Shown here one piece after another: positions 1 through 8,535 of a stretch of DNA of 26,720 nucleotides (its first letter is position 1; every line of letters starts with the position of its first letter). The notes under the pieces were generated by a model, which had not been told where the DNA came from, did not search any database, and worked only from the letters and a program-made list of their open reading frames with translations. A program made the translations under genes and the position numbers. Location of the stretch: positions 1 through 26,720 of the forward strand of contig JANBTH010000208.1 in the NCBI GenBank assembly GCA_027578815.1, read 5' to 3'. Source of the stretch: Coemansia sp. RSA 1804. Lineage: Eukaryota > Kickxellomycota > Kickxellomycetes > Kickxellales > Kickxellaceae.

Positions 1-2
1 TC

Positions 3-1835
3 GTTATTGTCCAGGCATTGCAACATATCCTGAAACTGCAGGTAGAGACTCTGGTGCGTGATCTAGGTGCCCCAGAGGCTCTGATTGGCGCTGTGCGCAA
101 TATTTGGCTCCTCTATGTCAGTCAACTCGATGACCAGGATGCGCTTGATATCACGTACGCCCACGACCAGCATCAAGGAAGTGGCACGCAAACTTCCGGC
201 TCTGCTGCTGCTGCTACCGCCACGCGGACAAGACACCCTTCCGCTTTTGCTGCAAATTCGCTAAATACTCTTAGTGCCACACATACATATGACATACCGC
301 CTGTTGAGGATTCGATAGATGAGCTGTTAAAGGAGATTGATGCAGATATTGCCGAAGACGAGGAAGACTTTGTTGCCTGGCAACGGCAGGACAAGGATCA
401 GACTGCATCTTTACTGGATGGATCGCAGGAGGTAGATGGCGGACAGGCACCAGGACTCGAAGTTCCTTCGAGATCGGCTGCTCAGCAACTGTCCAGGATG
501 TCCAGACGTGGTGGTACTCTGTTGGTAAAGGAGATAAAAAGATTCGCGCGCATAGATTATCTACCATCCATACTCTATCTGGGCTTCTTGTGGATAAAAT
601 CGTCGATTATGCTCGGTGACCTGCATTACATTATTGCTGAGGAACGTATCCCGTATGTATCCGCATATCTCCGTATTCCGGAAGAAATAACCTTGCGTCT
701 GGGTCAGGGAATAGGTCGCCTCTTTGTTGTTCCCTTTGCGCCAAGTGTAAAAAAGATTGCAATCCTTGCGACTGCTTTCGAAAAACTTTTACTAATGTCA
801 GTGGGCGTAAAGTTTCCACAGCAAACGTTGCCATTTCAAATGATAATGCTTCTCAAGCGACTCGCTCTCCCGATAGAGATATACCCGATGGTTATGCGTG
901 CAGTTGAGCTTGGTGGGGATGTAGTGCGGGCGAAAACTAAAAAAAAGGGTGTCACCTTTATTGCAATGGCTGCTATCATTGTGTGTCTGAAGCTGCACTA
1001 CGGACTGGACGAGATTGAGCGCAAGCCTAGTGGCCCAGATTCAGAGTCAAAGTTGAATCTTCCGCCTTTGGATAAGTTTCTGGAAGCGTGGAGGGACGAT
1101 TGGGAGTCGGAGATGAGCATTGGTTCGATTCCCTACATGACAGCCTATGGTCAGAATTGGCCTACGATCTTTGCAGAACACTACAAACGCCTTGTTTCTA
1201 GCCATGGGGCCAGGCGGACCAGAGCTGTATATGATGACATTTCTAGACGGTACCGCAGCGCAATTGACACGTTGGCTGCTAGCGATCGGGTGGATAGCCT
1301 GCAAACTGCACAACCGATACTACCTTACGAATATCACCATAGATATAAGGACCTAAATGATCCGCTGGGCTTGGGTCCTCCAAAACTTGGACGAAAGAAA
1401 CAGGCAAGAGATCAACCTCGGCCGGTAAGGCCGCCGCCAAAGAGACCACGAGCGTGTGTAACGCGGGACCTTCTTACTGAGGCGGAAATCGAGAAATGCA
1501 TATTGCCTGTTTCTATATCAGCTGTGTATTCTAAAGGCGCCAGAAAAGCCCTTGACCCTAGCGGTAGAAAGCGACCGTCTACAACCATTGTCCAGCCATT
1601 TAAAAATCATGGACAGATCCAGCTGGAGCATGGTGAAAAGAGCATTGTTCTGTATTCAATTAGTCATAGCAATACACATGGCGGCGGATACACGATGCCT
1701 CTATTTGGGCTTATAATATCTCGTTGCGCGATGATTCTTGGATGCACGGCTGAAGATCTGATTCGTTTGGTTACCTCGTTTGAGTACAACCTGATCTATG
1801 GGACCAGAGGAAAGGATACCGTTCTATTGGTATAA
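3..1835 (+). CDS. RRN7: RNA polymerase I core factor subunit Rrn7/TAF1B (5' partial)
   Basis: This resembles the Rrn7/TAF1B family, the TFIIB-like subunit of the RNA polymerase I core factor that recruits Pol I to the rDNA promoter in the nucleolus. Diagnostic stretches are the hydrophobic cyclin-fold region (about residues 170-330 of the visible part), with motifs such as LPSILYLGFLWIKSSIMLGD and LPIEIYPMVMRAVEL, followed by a segment with a conserved tryptophan-rich patch (EAWRDDWESEM). An acidic, low-complexity linker (DADIAEDEEDF) precedes the cyclin region, as is common in the family. The frame is open to the left edge (codons from position 3, first residues VIVQALQHIL), and the only upstream initiator in view is a TTG, so the true start and the N-terminal zinc ribbon lie outside the window. 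The C-terminus is intact (TAA after TVLLV). It is convergent with the OB-fold gene. No intron is needed within the visible part. Identification rests on overall pattern and not on a catalytic signature. Confidence 0.82.
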   Translation, partial: VIVQALQHILKLQVETLVRDLGAPEALIGAVRNIWLLYVSQLDDQDALDITYAHDQHQGSGTQTSGSAAAATATRTRHPSAFAANSLNTLSATHTYDIPPVEDSIDELLKEIDADIAEDEEDFVAWQRQDKDQTASLLDGSQEVDGGQAPGLEVPSRSAAQQLSRMSRRGGTLLVKEIKRFARIDYLPSILYLGFLWIKSSIMLGDLHYIIAEERIPYVSAYLRIPEEITLRLGQGIGRLFVVPFAPSVKKIAILATAFEKLLLMSVGVKFPQQTLPFQMIMLLKRLALPIEIYPMVMRAVELGGDVVRAKTKKKGVTFIAMAAIIVCLKLHYGLDEIERKPSGPDSESKLNLPPLDKFLEAWRDDWESEMSIGSIPYMTAYGQNWPTIFAEHYKRLVSSHGARRTRAVYDDISRRYRSAIDTLAASDRVDSLQTAQPILPYEYHHRYKDLNDPLGLGPPKLGRKKQARDQPRPVRPPPKRPRACVTRDLLTEAEIEKCILPVSISAVYSKGARKALDPSGRKRPSTTIVQPFKNHGQIQLEHGEKSIVLYSISHSNTHGGGYTMPLFGLIISRCAMILGCTAEDLIRLVTSFEYNLIYGTRGKDTVLLV

Positions 1836-2013
1836 AGTAAATAGGCCGGCTTCTATTAAATCAGAAATGTGAAAAGTCTAATACATTTATCATTCATCAA
1901 AGCCGTTGGCAAGTGGAAAGTGCTCAACAGTTAGAAAGAAAAAGATAAAGAGACAATGAAAAATTAGACATATAATTATCACAGATATATGAGCCGCCCT
2001 TGAGGTGAGACTT

Positions 2014-2430
2014 TTAGTGCTGAACGTCCTGGAGCTCTGCTTTCATTGCTTTTGATTCTTGTTCTGTGACCCATTGAAGTTCGCTGATATTAGGGTGCTC
2101 TTTGAACTCCATCGTGTCCTCGCCCACACGCCTCAGTTTTCCGAATCTAGCAGTGGTGAGCTGCAGAAACCCTTTGAACAGTTTTGCCTCAGCGCCCTCT
2201 ATGCGGATGATGTCGCCATTGCGGATGTATCTGCCATCGTCGCCCCAAACATTCATCAGAATGCTGGCAGACTTGTCGGCCACAAGAAAGTTGTATATCA
2301 TCTGCCCGTCTCTTGTCGTTGTCGGTACCGCTGTCTCGAGCACAATGACTTCGCAGTCAAAGCCGCGCATCGATGGCCGGAACTTTGCAATCGGGACAAA
2401 CTGCTGTCCAGGCTTTAGTGGAGCAAACAT
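2014..2430 (-). CDS. NABP: SOSS complex subunit B / NABP-like single-stranded DNA-binding protein
   Basis: A 138-residue, single OB-fold protein resembling SOSS-B1/B2 (hSSB1/hSSB2), which binds single-stranded DNA in double-strand-break signalling and repair. The core matches the family block by block: a strand ending in VIVLE, then FLVADKSASILMNVWGDDG, then RNGDIIRIEGAEAKLFKGFL and LTTARFGKLRRVGE, ending near EHPNISE. The family's Pro/Gly/Ser-rich C-terminal tail is almost absent. I chose the ATG at 2430 because the OB fold begins at once (MFAPLKPGQQF). The frame stays open upstream to about 2553, but that 41-residue extension is Asn/Thr/Ile-rich with no conserved pattern. The gene lies tail to tail with RRN7, 178 bp apart across AT-rich DNA. 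Budding yeast has no clear orthologue, which argues against a Saccharomycete host. An upstream exon cannot be excluded. Confidence 0.82.
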   Translation of the reverse strand: MFAPLKPGQQFVPIAKFRPSMRGFDCEVIVLETAVPTTTRDGQMIYNFLVADKSASILMNVWGDDGRYIRNGDIIRIEGAEAKLFKGFLQLTTARFGKLRRVGEDTMEFKEHPNISELQWVTEQESKAMKAELQDVQH

Positions 2431-3080
2431 GGGTTTGGGCGTCCTTTTTTTGTTGTTGTTAATTTGTATGGAAAATAATTGATACAGGGTTAATAAGTAG
2501 ACCAGAATAATGTTTCTTGTTGGTATGGTGGTGTGGTTCGAGGTTTTTATCATTCCATATTTTTTGTAGCCATCTATAAAAATTATTTGTTGCCCTGCGA
2601 GATGCTGTGCGGTTATTCATATTAATATTATTGGAAAAAGCAGTCTTAAATGTTATGGAACGTGTATCATTTGGCGAGTGACATGTAAAAATAAAGAGAA
2701 AGCTAATGGCAATTACCATGTTCTGTTTTCATACAACAATGATAGTTTATCCAAGAGCCCTGGCAGAAAAGCAGGACTTTTTTTAAGAATAACTTTTTGT
2801 ATTTCTAACTTTGGAACAGACCATCTTGTTGGCAGACCAAGTTACAAAGATGTGTATTGACGCACAAGATCAAAAACGATGCTCTTTGCATCTTGTCCTT
2901 TTGCTTTCTGCGTATTATTCGCTTTTGCTATGCATACCAAGAAAAGCCTTTTTCTTTTCTTTTCTTTTCTTTTCTTTCTTTATGCCGCCAATTACTCATA
3001 GCATAGAACTTCTCTTTTTTCTGCACTTTTATGACCTTCATTTACAGCTACAGTTTTCTAATTTCTAAAGTCCAGCAACA
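2431..3080. promoter_or_regulatory. Divergent intergenic promoter region
   Basis: 650 bp between the start of the OB-fold gene (-) and the start of the membrane-protein gene (+). It is AT-rich and has no ORF with family resemblance. A TATAAAA-like element is at about 2574. A (CTTTT)n pyrimidine tract at about 2948-2982 on the + strand sits about 100 bp before the ATG at 3081. No tRNA or other RNA gene is recognisable. Confidence 0.5.
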
Positions 3081-4283
3081 ATGATTCCACCCGGCTTGGT
3101 ACAGTTTGTTCTGTATATGGTTGGTCCGGTTGTTCTGGTGAACTTCTTGCGAGGACGCCAGTCAAAGGACAGCAGTGTTGCGCGGAAAAACCGATTGTCC
3201 AGAGCCGACTATATCACATACGGCAGTCTGGTTGGCGTTGCGCTGGTGCACTTGTACGTGGGCTTGAATGCCAGACCCGAAAACATATTCAGGACCATTG
3301 ATGCGGCACCCTTCCAGCCCTGCCATGTTCTGCGTGAGAAGCTGGCAAGTTATGCAAAACAGACCCCGAGCATTGTTCCGGCTAGCGGGATACCAACAGC
3401 GGTTGAAAAGAGCATGAAGAGCTTTGACAGCAAAGCATACTACACCGGCAGCAAGTACGGGCATCTTGACTTTTTGGTCGACCGGTTCTGCAACTACAAG
3501 GAGGACACGGACGTATATCTTCGGTTTGGCGAGGACGTTTTTATGAACTCTGTTGCCAGTGACTTTGGCGCTGATATGATCTCGCCGCGCAACACAATGC
3601 CAAACGGAGGCAAGGGAGCCAACCAGTTCTTTGCAGAGTTCCCTGATATTGGTTTCCTGCTCTACGCCGTAGCATCAATGTTCTTCTGCTACCTCCCTGC
3701 GTTGATGCTGATCGGCGTCCTTACCACGCCATTTACCACCAGCAAATTCGCTCCGTCCCGCGTCTACGCTCGGCCATGGGGCATTATTATGCTGGTGACC
3801 CTGTTTTTCTCAGACTTGTACTGGATGATTACTGTGCCTACGTCCGCGTCAACCCGCGTATCCAACGCATCCACCGTTTGGATTGTCAGCCCAGATGACC
3901 GCAGTGCCGTGTTGTTTTTCGCAGACTCGGCCACATACACCCGCCATCTGTTCTTAGCCCTCTGCCTCCTAGCCTTCCTAGCCATGGACTATGCAACCAG
4001 CTCGCGCCAGACGGACATCCAGCTGCTCAAGCATGCCATCACAGATGCTGCGTCCTTGTTTGTGGCCTCGAAGAACCAGACAATGCTCAGCGTCAGCATA
4101 ATGATGTCGGAGCGGCTGAGAGACCGGTACGTTGCGCGGTTCAAGCAGGAGCAAAAGGCGATGGAGGCTGTCTTTTCGGACGCCGAGTTCGAGGAAAAGT
4201 ATCAGAAACTCGCTAAGCAAACCAACAGCAAGCATTGGGCCGAACGGACTGCTTCGAAAGCAATGGACGAACTGGGAATGTAA
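3081..4283 (+). CDS. Unidentified multi-pass membrane protein
   Basis: A 400-residue protein that I do not recognise with confidence. Hydrophobic segments predict about five membrane helices: residues 5-24, 44-63, 189-213, 232-252 and 287-305. A polar 120-residue loop (about 65-187) lies between helices 2 and 3. The last 95 residues are a charged, probably helical tail (SERLRDRYVARFKQEQKAM and onward to DELGM). There is no cleavable signal peptide; the first helix starts almost at the N-terminus (MIPPGLVQFVLYMVGP), so it probably serves as a signal anchor in the ER or another internal membrane. No catalytic motif is visible. The start is a clean ATG in good context (caacaATGa), 19 bp after the frame's last upstream stop, with a CT-rich promoter tract before it. 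It is convergent with the SDR gene, 102 bp away. Codon use and length suggest a genuine, unbroken gene. Confidence 0.85.
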   Translation: MIPPGLVQFVLYMVGPVVLVNFLRGRQSKDSSVARKNRLSRADYITYGSLVGVALVHLYVGLNARPENIFRTIDAAPFQPCHVLREKLASYAKQTPSIVPASGIPTAVEKSMKSFDSKAYYTGSKYGHLDFLVDRFCNYKEDTDVYLRFGEDVFMNSVASDFGADMISPRNTMPNGGKGANQFFAEFPDIGFLLYAVASMFFCYLPALMLIGVLTTPFTTSKFAPSRVYARPWGIIMLVTLFFSDLYWMITVPTSASTRVSNASTVWIVSPDDRSAVLFFADSATYTRHLFLALCLLAFLAMDYATSSRQTDIQLLKHAITDAASLFVASKNQTMLSVSIMMSERLRDRYVARFKQEQKAMEAVFSDAEFEEKYQKLAKQTNSKHWAERTASKAMDELGM

Positions 4284-4385
4284 GCTTTGACAATGCATGT
4301 GGATATGATGGTCTGCTTTCTATTTCTATTTTTCAGTTTGTCTTGTTGCATCTTGCTTAATATATCTATCTATCTGTTTGTACTT

Positions 4386-5273
4386 TCAAAACCCGGGGTA
4401 TGGATCAGACCGTCCAGTAACGAACGGGTATATTGGCTCTATATTCACATGGCTCCAAAAGTGCGACGAATCAATGCGCATGCTGACCGCAGATGGTCCC
4501 AGCTCAATGTCATCGACCACGGCGGTTCCCACAAGGATTTGCGTCTCGGTCTCCTTGAGGAGCTCCTGAACAAGTCCGCGGATCCGCGTGTCTCCAATAT
4601 AGATCTCCAAAGCATCGTGGACCCGCCTGTCAGACACCAACCACCGACCGCCCGACACTGCTTCTGGCTGGGATATCACCGCGTATATTGCCCTGGCAAC
4701 ATCGGCCCCGTGAACAAGATGAAGACTGCGGTCGGCTAAGCGTTTACGTAGCTTCTCCTTGTCCGGGTAGACCCGAGACCAGTTCTTTGGATCCCTTGCG
4801 CCGCCCCAGAGCCCAGCGAGATTCAACACGCAGCCATCGTGCTCTTGGATCAGGTACTCTTCTGCTTCGACTCGCACGCCGCCAGCCGCCATATCGGGAG
4901 GAGTAAGGTACGTGCTCGGCATTTCTTTAAACGGACGTGTAGACCCTAGGTATATCCAAAGAGGCTTTTTGGTATTTCCTGTGCCGTCCTTTGCTAGTGC
5001 GCGGATATGTTCGATGTATCCGTCCACAAGTCGCTTTGCAATGCCCTTGCCCTGTAATGGAAACGTGATGACAATGGATTGTGCTTCCGGAAGCGCGTGA
5101 AAGTCAATATCTCCTGCTGTCGCTTCTTCTTCGGGTCCTGGCAGCCGCCATTTCGTGGTTCCCTCGCGACCATCCGTTGTTGTTGCTGCAAAACTCATAC
5201 CCTTGCTCTTGAGAAGATCGCCAAGATACTTGCCAACAAAGCCGCACCCAAGAATAAGAACAGAAACAGCCAT
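4386..5273 (-). CDS. Atypical NAD(P)-binding Rossmann-fold (extended SDR-like) protein
   Basis: A 295-residue Rossmann-fold protein of the NAD-dependent epimerase/dehydratase-like superfamily. The dinucleotide-binding turn is at the very N-terminus: beta strand VSVLILG, then GxGxxG with Gly9, Gly11 and Gly14 (GCGFVGKYLG). The layout continues with a strand IVITFP, a strand IYLGST after about 110 residues, then VLNLAGLWG and a later LHLVHGADVARAI helix region typical of YeeZ-like atypical SDRs. The classical SDR YxxxK catalytic pair is not evident: after IYLGSTRPF comes STYLTPP without a lysine four residues on. The protein may therefore bind a nucleotide without being a standard dehydrogenase, or use another chemistry; the substrate is unknown. 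The ATG at 5273 immediately precedes the first strand, so the start is secure. It is divergent from KRI1. Confidence 0.85.
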   Translation of the reverse strand: MAVSVLILGCGFVGKYLGDLLKSKGMSFAATTTDGREGTTKWRLPGPEEEATAGDIDFHALPEAQSIVITFPLQGKGIAKRLVDGYIEHIRALAKDGTGNTKKPLWIYLGSTRPFKEMPSTYLTPPDMAAGGVRVEAEEYLIQEHDGCVLNLAGLWGGARDPKNWSRVYPDKEKLRKRLADRSLHLVHGADVARAIYAVISQPEAVSGGRWLVSDRRVHDALEIYIGDTRIRGLVQELLKETETQILVGTAVVDDIELGPSAVSMRIDSSHFWSHVNIEPIYPFVTGRSDPYPGF

Positions 5274-5663
5274 AGTACAAATAAAGGTTGCTATAAAGGA
5301 ATTTGGAGCAAAATGAAATGAACTGTAAGACTTTAATGAAGAAATGAAGACAATGCAAATAGAACAGACTGCGTCACGAAATGTGTTTCAAAGAAAGAGA
5401 GAGAGCTTGAATAAAGCTGGAACTCTCTTCACAGGAATTTGGGAACAGCACAAAATCATCCTTGATCCCGTGTGGCTTTGCTGTCGGTTGATCAGAAAAT
5501 CTCCCAATTTACAACATCAGCATTAAAAAATGTATTTTTTTAACACGCTCAATCTTTTTCCTTTCAATATGTTTTTTCTCTTGTGCTTTTTGTTCACGCT
5601 GACTATTTCAACACTTTTATTCTTCTCTGCTTGCCGTTGACGAAAGCTTGCAACGCAGTCACC
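5274..5663. promoter_or_regulatory. Divergent promoter region between the SDR gene and KRI1
   Basis: 390 bp with no credible gene. A purine-rich stretch at about 5387-5406 (pyrimidine on the - strand) faces the SDR gene. Pyrimidine-rich DNA at about 5545-5600 on the + strand precedes KRI1. The KRI1 frame is open upstream to a GTG at 5583, but that part is not protein-like. Confidence 0.45.
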
Positions 5664-7727
5664 ATGGTTGTTTATAGAAACTTGAGCAAAATTGATAAGA
5701 AGAAGTTTCTGCGTGCAGAAGAGCGTCGGAAGCGTGCTGGCGATGAAGAAGGCGAGATTGAGGACTACTTGTCCGAGAGCAGCGAAGGCGGATCTGACCA
5801 CAACGATTCTGGATCCGCAGACTCATCTGATGTTGAGGAAGACGAGAACGGCGAGCTGGTCACGCCTGAGTTGGACGCACAGATCATGAAAGCATTGACT
5901 GCGCTCAGATCCAAGGACAAGAGTATCTACAACTCGGATGTTCATTTCTTTTCGGAGGATGCGATTAAGCAGTCTCAGGATGCGTGGGCTGCCAAGCAGA
6001 GCCTTGCCAAAGGTAAAGACAAGGACAAGATGACAATGGCTGACTATCAGCACAAGGTCATGGTGGAGCATGGAGGTATTGTGGACGAATCCGACGAGCT
6101 AGACAAGGTTGGCCGAGGAATCACTCATGTCCAGGAGCAAGAAGCTCTGAAAAATGCGTTTAAGAAAGCAGCAATTGTTAGCGATGGCAGCGACGACGAG
6201 GATAATGCGGGCGACGAGTTTCTAGTGAAAAAGAAAAAGACTGACGAGGAGATTGCGCAAGAAGACGCTGATTATCGTAGATTCATGCTTGAGAGCATGG
6301 GTGGCGATGTGGAGAACAGAGCTGCATTTGAAAACTGGGCAACCCGGTTGGACGACTCGGAAACGCCAAGCGCTGGAGACGGAGTGGATAAGGACCAGGA
6401 GTTTTTGATGGGCTACATTCTGAACCGCGGATGGGTGGACAAGAGTTCCAAAAATGCGTCTGCCGAGATGGAGGCAAAGGCCATAGTCGACAATGAGGAG
6501 GATGAGAGAGACTTGGAAATTGCCGAGAACTTTGAAAGCAAATACAATTTCCGCTACGAGGAAGAAGGAGCAAACCAAATCAAGGCCTACTCCCGCGACA
6601 TAGAGTGCTCAGTACGGCGGAAGGATGACCGGCGGAAGCTTGCGCGTGAGCGTGCCAAGGAACGCAAGGAGGAGAGGAAGAAGGAAAAGGTAGAGGAGCT
6701 GAAGCGCATCAAGAACAAGAAGAAAAAGGAGATTCTTGAAAAGCTTCGCGATATCCAAGGCATCACCGGCGATAGAAAAATTGGTCTTGACGAGCTTGAT
6801 CTCGACAAGGATCTCGCGCCTGAGGAGGTCGATGAGCTGATAAACAAGCTTGTGGAAGACGATAACTGCACCTACGACGAGAACGGCAAGCCCGTTTGGG
6901 ACGATGACATTGACATTGGGGATCTGGATTCAGACAGCGAGAAGGGCAAATCAAGTAAAAAGAAGTCTAAGAAAAAGGCTGACATTGGCGATGATGACTT
7001 TATCATGGACGCTGACTATCTAGATGGTGCCAAGCTCGATGTTGAGCCAAAGAGGGATCTTCGTGCCAAGAAGAGTGAGCTGAGGGAGAAGGTCTCCGAT
7101 TACATGGACCAATTCTATCAGCTAAACTTTGACGATATTGTTGGTGGCGATATTCCTACTCGCTTCAAGTACTCCAAAGTCAAATCGGTCGATTACGGCC
7201 TGACTCCTGCCGAGATTCTGCTGGCTGACGACAAGATTCTCAACGAGTACTTCTCCGTCAAAAGGATTGCTGCATACCGTCCGGAAGAAAGGATTGAGAA
7301 CGATCTGTCGCTCTACGCAAAGGGATCGCGTATGAAGTATATCAAGAAGAAAGCACAGACGACACGCGCCGTATGGGACGAGCAACTGGCGAGCATTCCT
7401 GATAATAGCAGCGGCAAAAAGCGAAAGGCAAAGTCTGACGCTGCTAGCTCTTCAGCTAAAAGCAGTTCAGAGAAGAGCAAACAGGTCAAAAAGTCCAAAA
7501 AGGAAACGGATGCCGACACGCCAAAGGAAAAGAAAGAGAAGCGCAAGGAGAAGAAGGCTGCTGCTAAGGATGTTGTCGTCGAAAAGACCGGTCCTATTTC
7601 AGCTCCAGCTCTGGAGACACCGAAGAGCTTTTCGGTCGATGCTTCTGATGCAAAGATAAAGAAACTAAATAGACGTCAGCGGCAAAAGGCAAAGAAGATC
7701 GGAACGGAGGTTGAAAGCACAAGTTGA
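5664..7727 (+). CDS. KRI1: Ribosome biogenesis factor Kri1
   Basis: A 687-residue nucleolar protein of the KRI1 family, which partners with Krr1 in assembly of the 40S pre-ribosome. It is very highly charged, with acidic Ser/Asp/Glu runs near the N-terminus, a long Lys/Glu/Arg helix (about residues 310-365) and a Lys-rich C-terminal tail. Family signatures are LMGYILNRGWVDK, FRYEEEGANQIKAYSRDI, RKLARERAKERKEERKKEK with ILEKLRDIQGITG, and the Kri1 C-terminal domain (about 480-545) with DYMDQFYQLNFDDIVGGDIP, RFKYSKVKSVDYGLTPAEIL and the AAYRPEER region. I start at the ATG at 5664 (gtcaccATGg, excellent context), giving MVVYRNLSKIDKKKF. The 27 residues encoded further upstream, from a GTG, are hydrophobic and out of character. 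It is full length and intronless. Confidence 0.95.
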   Translation: MVVYRNLSKIDKKKFLRAEERRKRAGDEEGEIEDYLSESSEGGSDHNDSGSADSSDVEEDENGELVTPELDAQIMKALTALRSKDKSIYNSDVHFFSEDAIKQSQDAWAAKQSLAKGKDKDKMTMADYQHKVMVEHGGIVDESDELDKVGRGITHVQEQEALKNAFKKAAIVSDGSDDEDNAGDEFLVKKKKTDEEIAQEDADYRRFMLESMGGDVENRAAFENWATRLDDSETPSAGDGVDKDQEFLMGYILNRGWVDKSSKNASAEMEAKAIVDNEEDERDLEIAENFESKYNFRYEEEGANQIKAYSRDIECSVRRKDDRRKLARERAKERKEERKKEKVEELKRIKNKKKKEILEKLRDIQGITGDRKIGLDELDLDKDLAPEEVDELINKLVEDDNCTYDENGKPVWDDDIDIGDLDSDSEKGKSSKKKSKKKADIGDDDFIMDADYLDGAKLDVEPKRDLRAKKSELREKVSDYMDQFYQLNFDDIVGGDIPTRFKYSKVKSVDYGLTPAEILLADDKILNEYFSVKRIAAYRPEERIENDLSLYAKGSRMKYIKKKAQTTRAVWDEQLASIPDNSSGKKRKAKSDAASSSAKSSSEKSKQVKKSKKETDADTPKEKKEKRKEKKAAAKDVVVEKTGPISAPALETPKSFSVDASDAKIKKLNRRQRQKAKKIGTEVESTS

Positions 7728-7980
7728 TCAGCTAGATGTAGCTTTAATATCTTTTTGTTTATGGTGAAAGCGCAATGTCAACAAGTTTGAGTAATCCTCA
7801 GTAATCATCAGATCAGCATTTGTTTTATCTTGAACTTTTTTTTTTTGGCTTTATGCTCTTTTGTACTCGTTGAGTGTGTTGGCTAAATTGACCTTTTTCT
7901 TCTTCTTGCCTGACAAGTGCTTGGTTCTATCTCTCTTGCATTAACTACCTCTTTCTAGAATTATCTGTTCGAGTATAGAA

Positions 7981-8466
7981 ATGGCGACCTTTCGGCTTCC
8001 CACTGTTCTTAATGAGGTGATCCGCGCGCACAACAACCAGCTGATTCGACCGATCAAGCCCAAGAATGGTGTAAACTCGTTTGTGTTTCCTTGTCGCAAG
8101 ATGGTTTTCAACTATTGCGAACGCAGCGGCAGCAGCAAGGCGATGATGGAGTATTTGCAGAAGGAAGCGCTTGAGTTTGCCAAAGGCAACCCACAAATCG
8201 AGGTCATTGTCCAGCCCCGGCCCTCAAAGCACCCCCTCATTCGTGCGTTTTATACTAATGGCAAGCAAAAGACAAAGACCGTAAGAAAATGCTCAATTGA
8301 AGAGATACCGGAGGTAGTCAAGTCGTTGAGGGACCATTCTGGCCACACGCTTCGGCGTTGGAACAAGTATGTTCTTTCGGATACGCCCAGCGTCCGCGGG
8401 ATCTTTTCGCCATTCCACGTTCACCAGGAGCACAAGATCACGGATCAAAAGCCGCAAAAGCAATAA
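7981..8466 (+). CDS. MRPL51: Mitochondrial large ribosomal subunit protein mL43 (L51/S25/CI-B8 domain)
   Basis: A 161-residue protein of the mL43 family (yeast Mrpl51), a component of the large mitoribosomal subunit. The thioredoxin-like L51/S25/CI-B8 domain fills roughly residues 25-110: LIRPIKPKNGVNSFVFPCRK, MVFNYCERSGSSKAMMEYL, EFAKGNPQIEVIVQPRPSKH and then PLIRAFYTNGKQKT, the usual order of the family. The C-terminus carries RRWNKYVLSDTPSVRGIFSP, seen in fungal members. There is no obvious long cleavable presequence; the N-terminus (MATFRLPTVLNEVIRAHNN) may act as an internal signal. The start ATG at 7981 is the only reasonable one. It is in tandem with KRI1 (253 bp gap containing an 11-base T run near 7842) and convergent with PUS10, with only 69 bp between the stops. 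Confidence 0.93.
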   Translation: MATFRLPTVLNEVIRAHNNQLIRPIKPKNGVNSFVFPCRKMVFNYCERSGSSKAMMEYLQKEALEFAKGNPQIEVIVQPRPSKHPLIRAFYTNGKQKTKTVRKCSIEEIPEVVKSLRDHSGHTLRRWNKYVLSDTPSVRGIFSPFHVHQEHKITDQKPQKQ

Positions 8467-8535
8467 AAAAAGTGTAACAAAAAGACTTTTCTATTTCTTG
8501 AAAGAAAAAATAAAGACTCTCTAATGTTTAGATCA

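Noticed and set aside
1117..1137. ggttcgattccc, resembling a tRNA B box
   Set aside because: It lies inside the conserved RRN7 coding region (SIGSIPY), with no matching A box or cloverleaf around it.
5583..5663. N-terminal extension of KRI1 from a GTG
   Set aside because: The 27 residues are hydrophobic and unlike the charged Kri1 start. The ATG at 5664 has an excellent context and gives the usual N-terminus.
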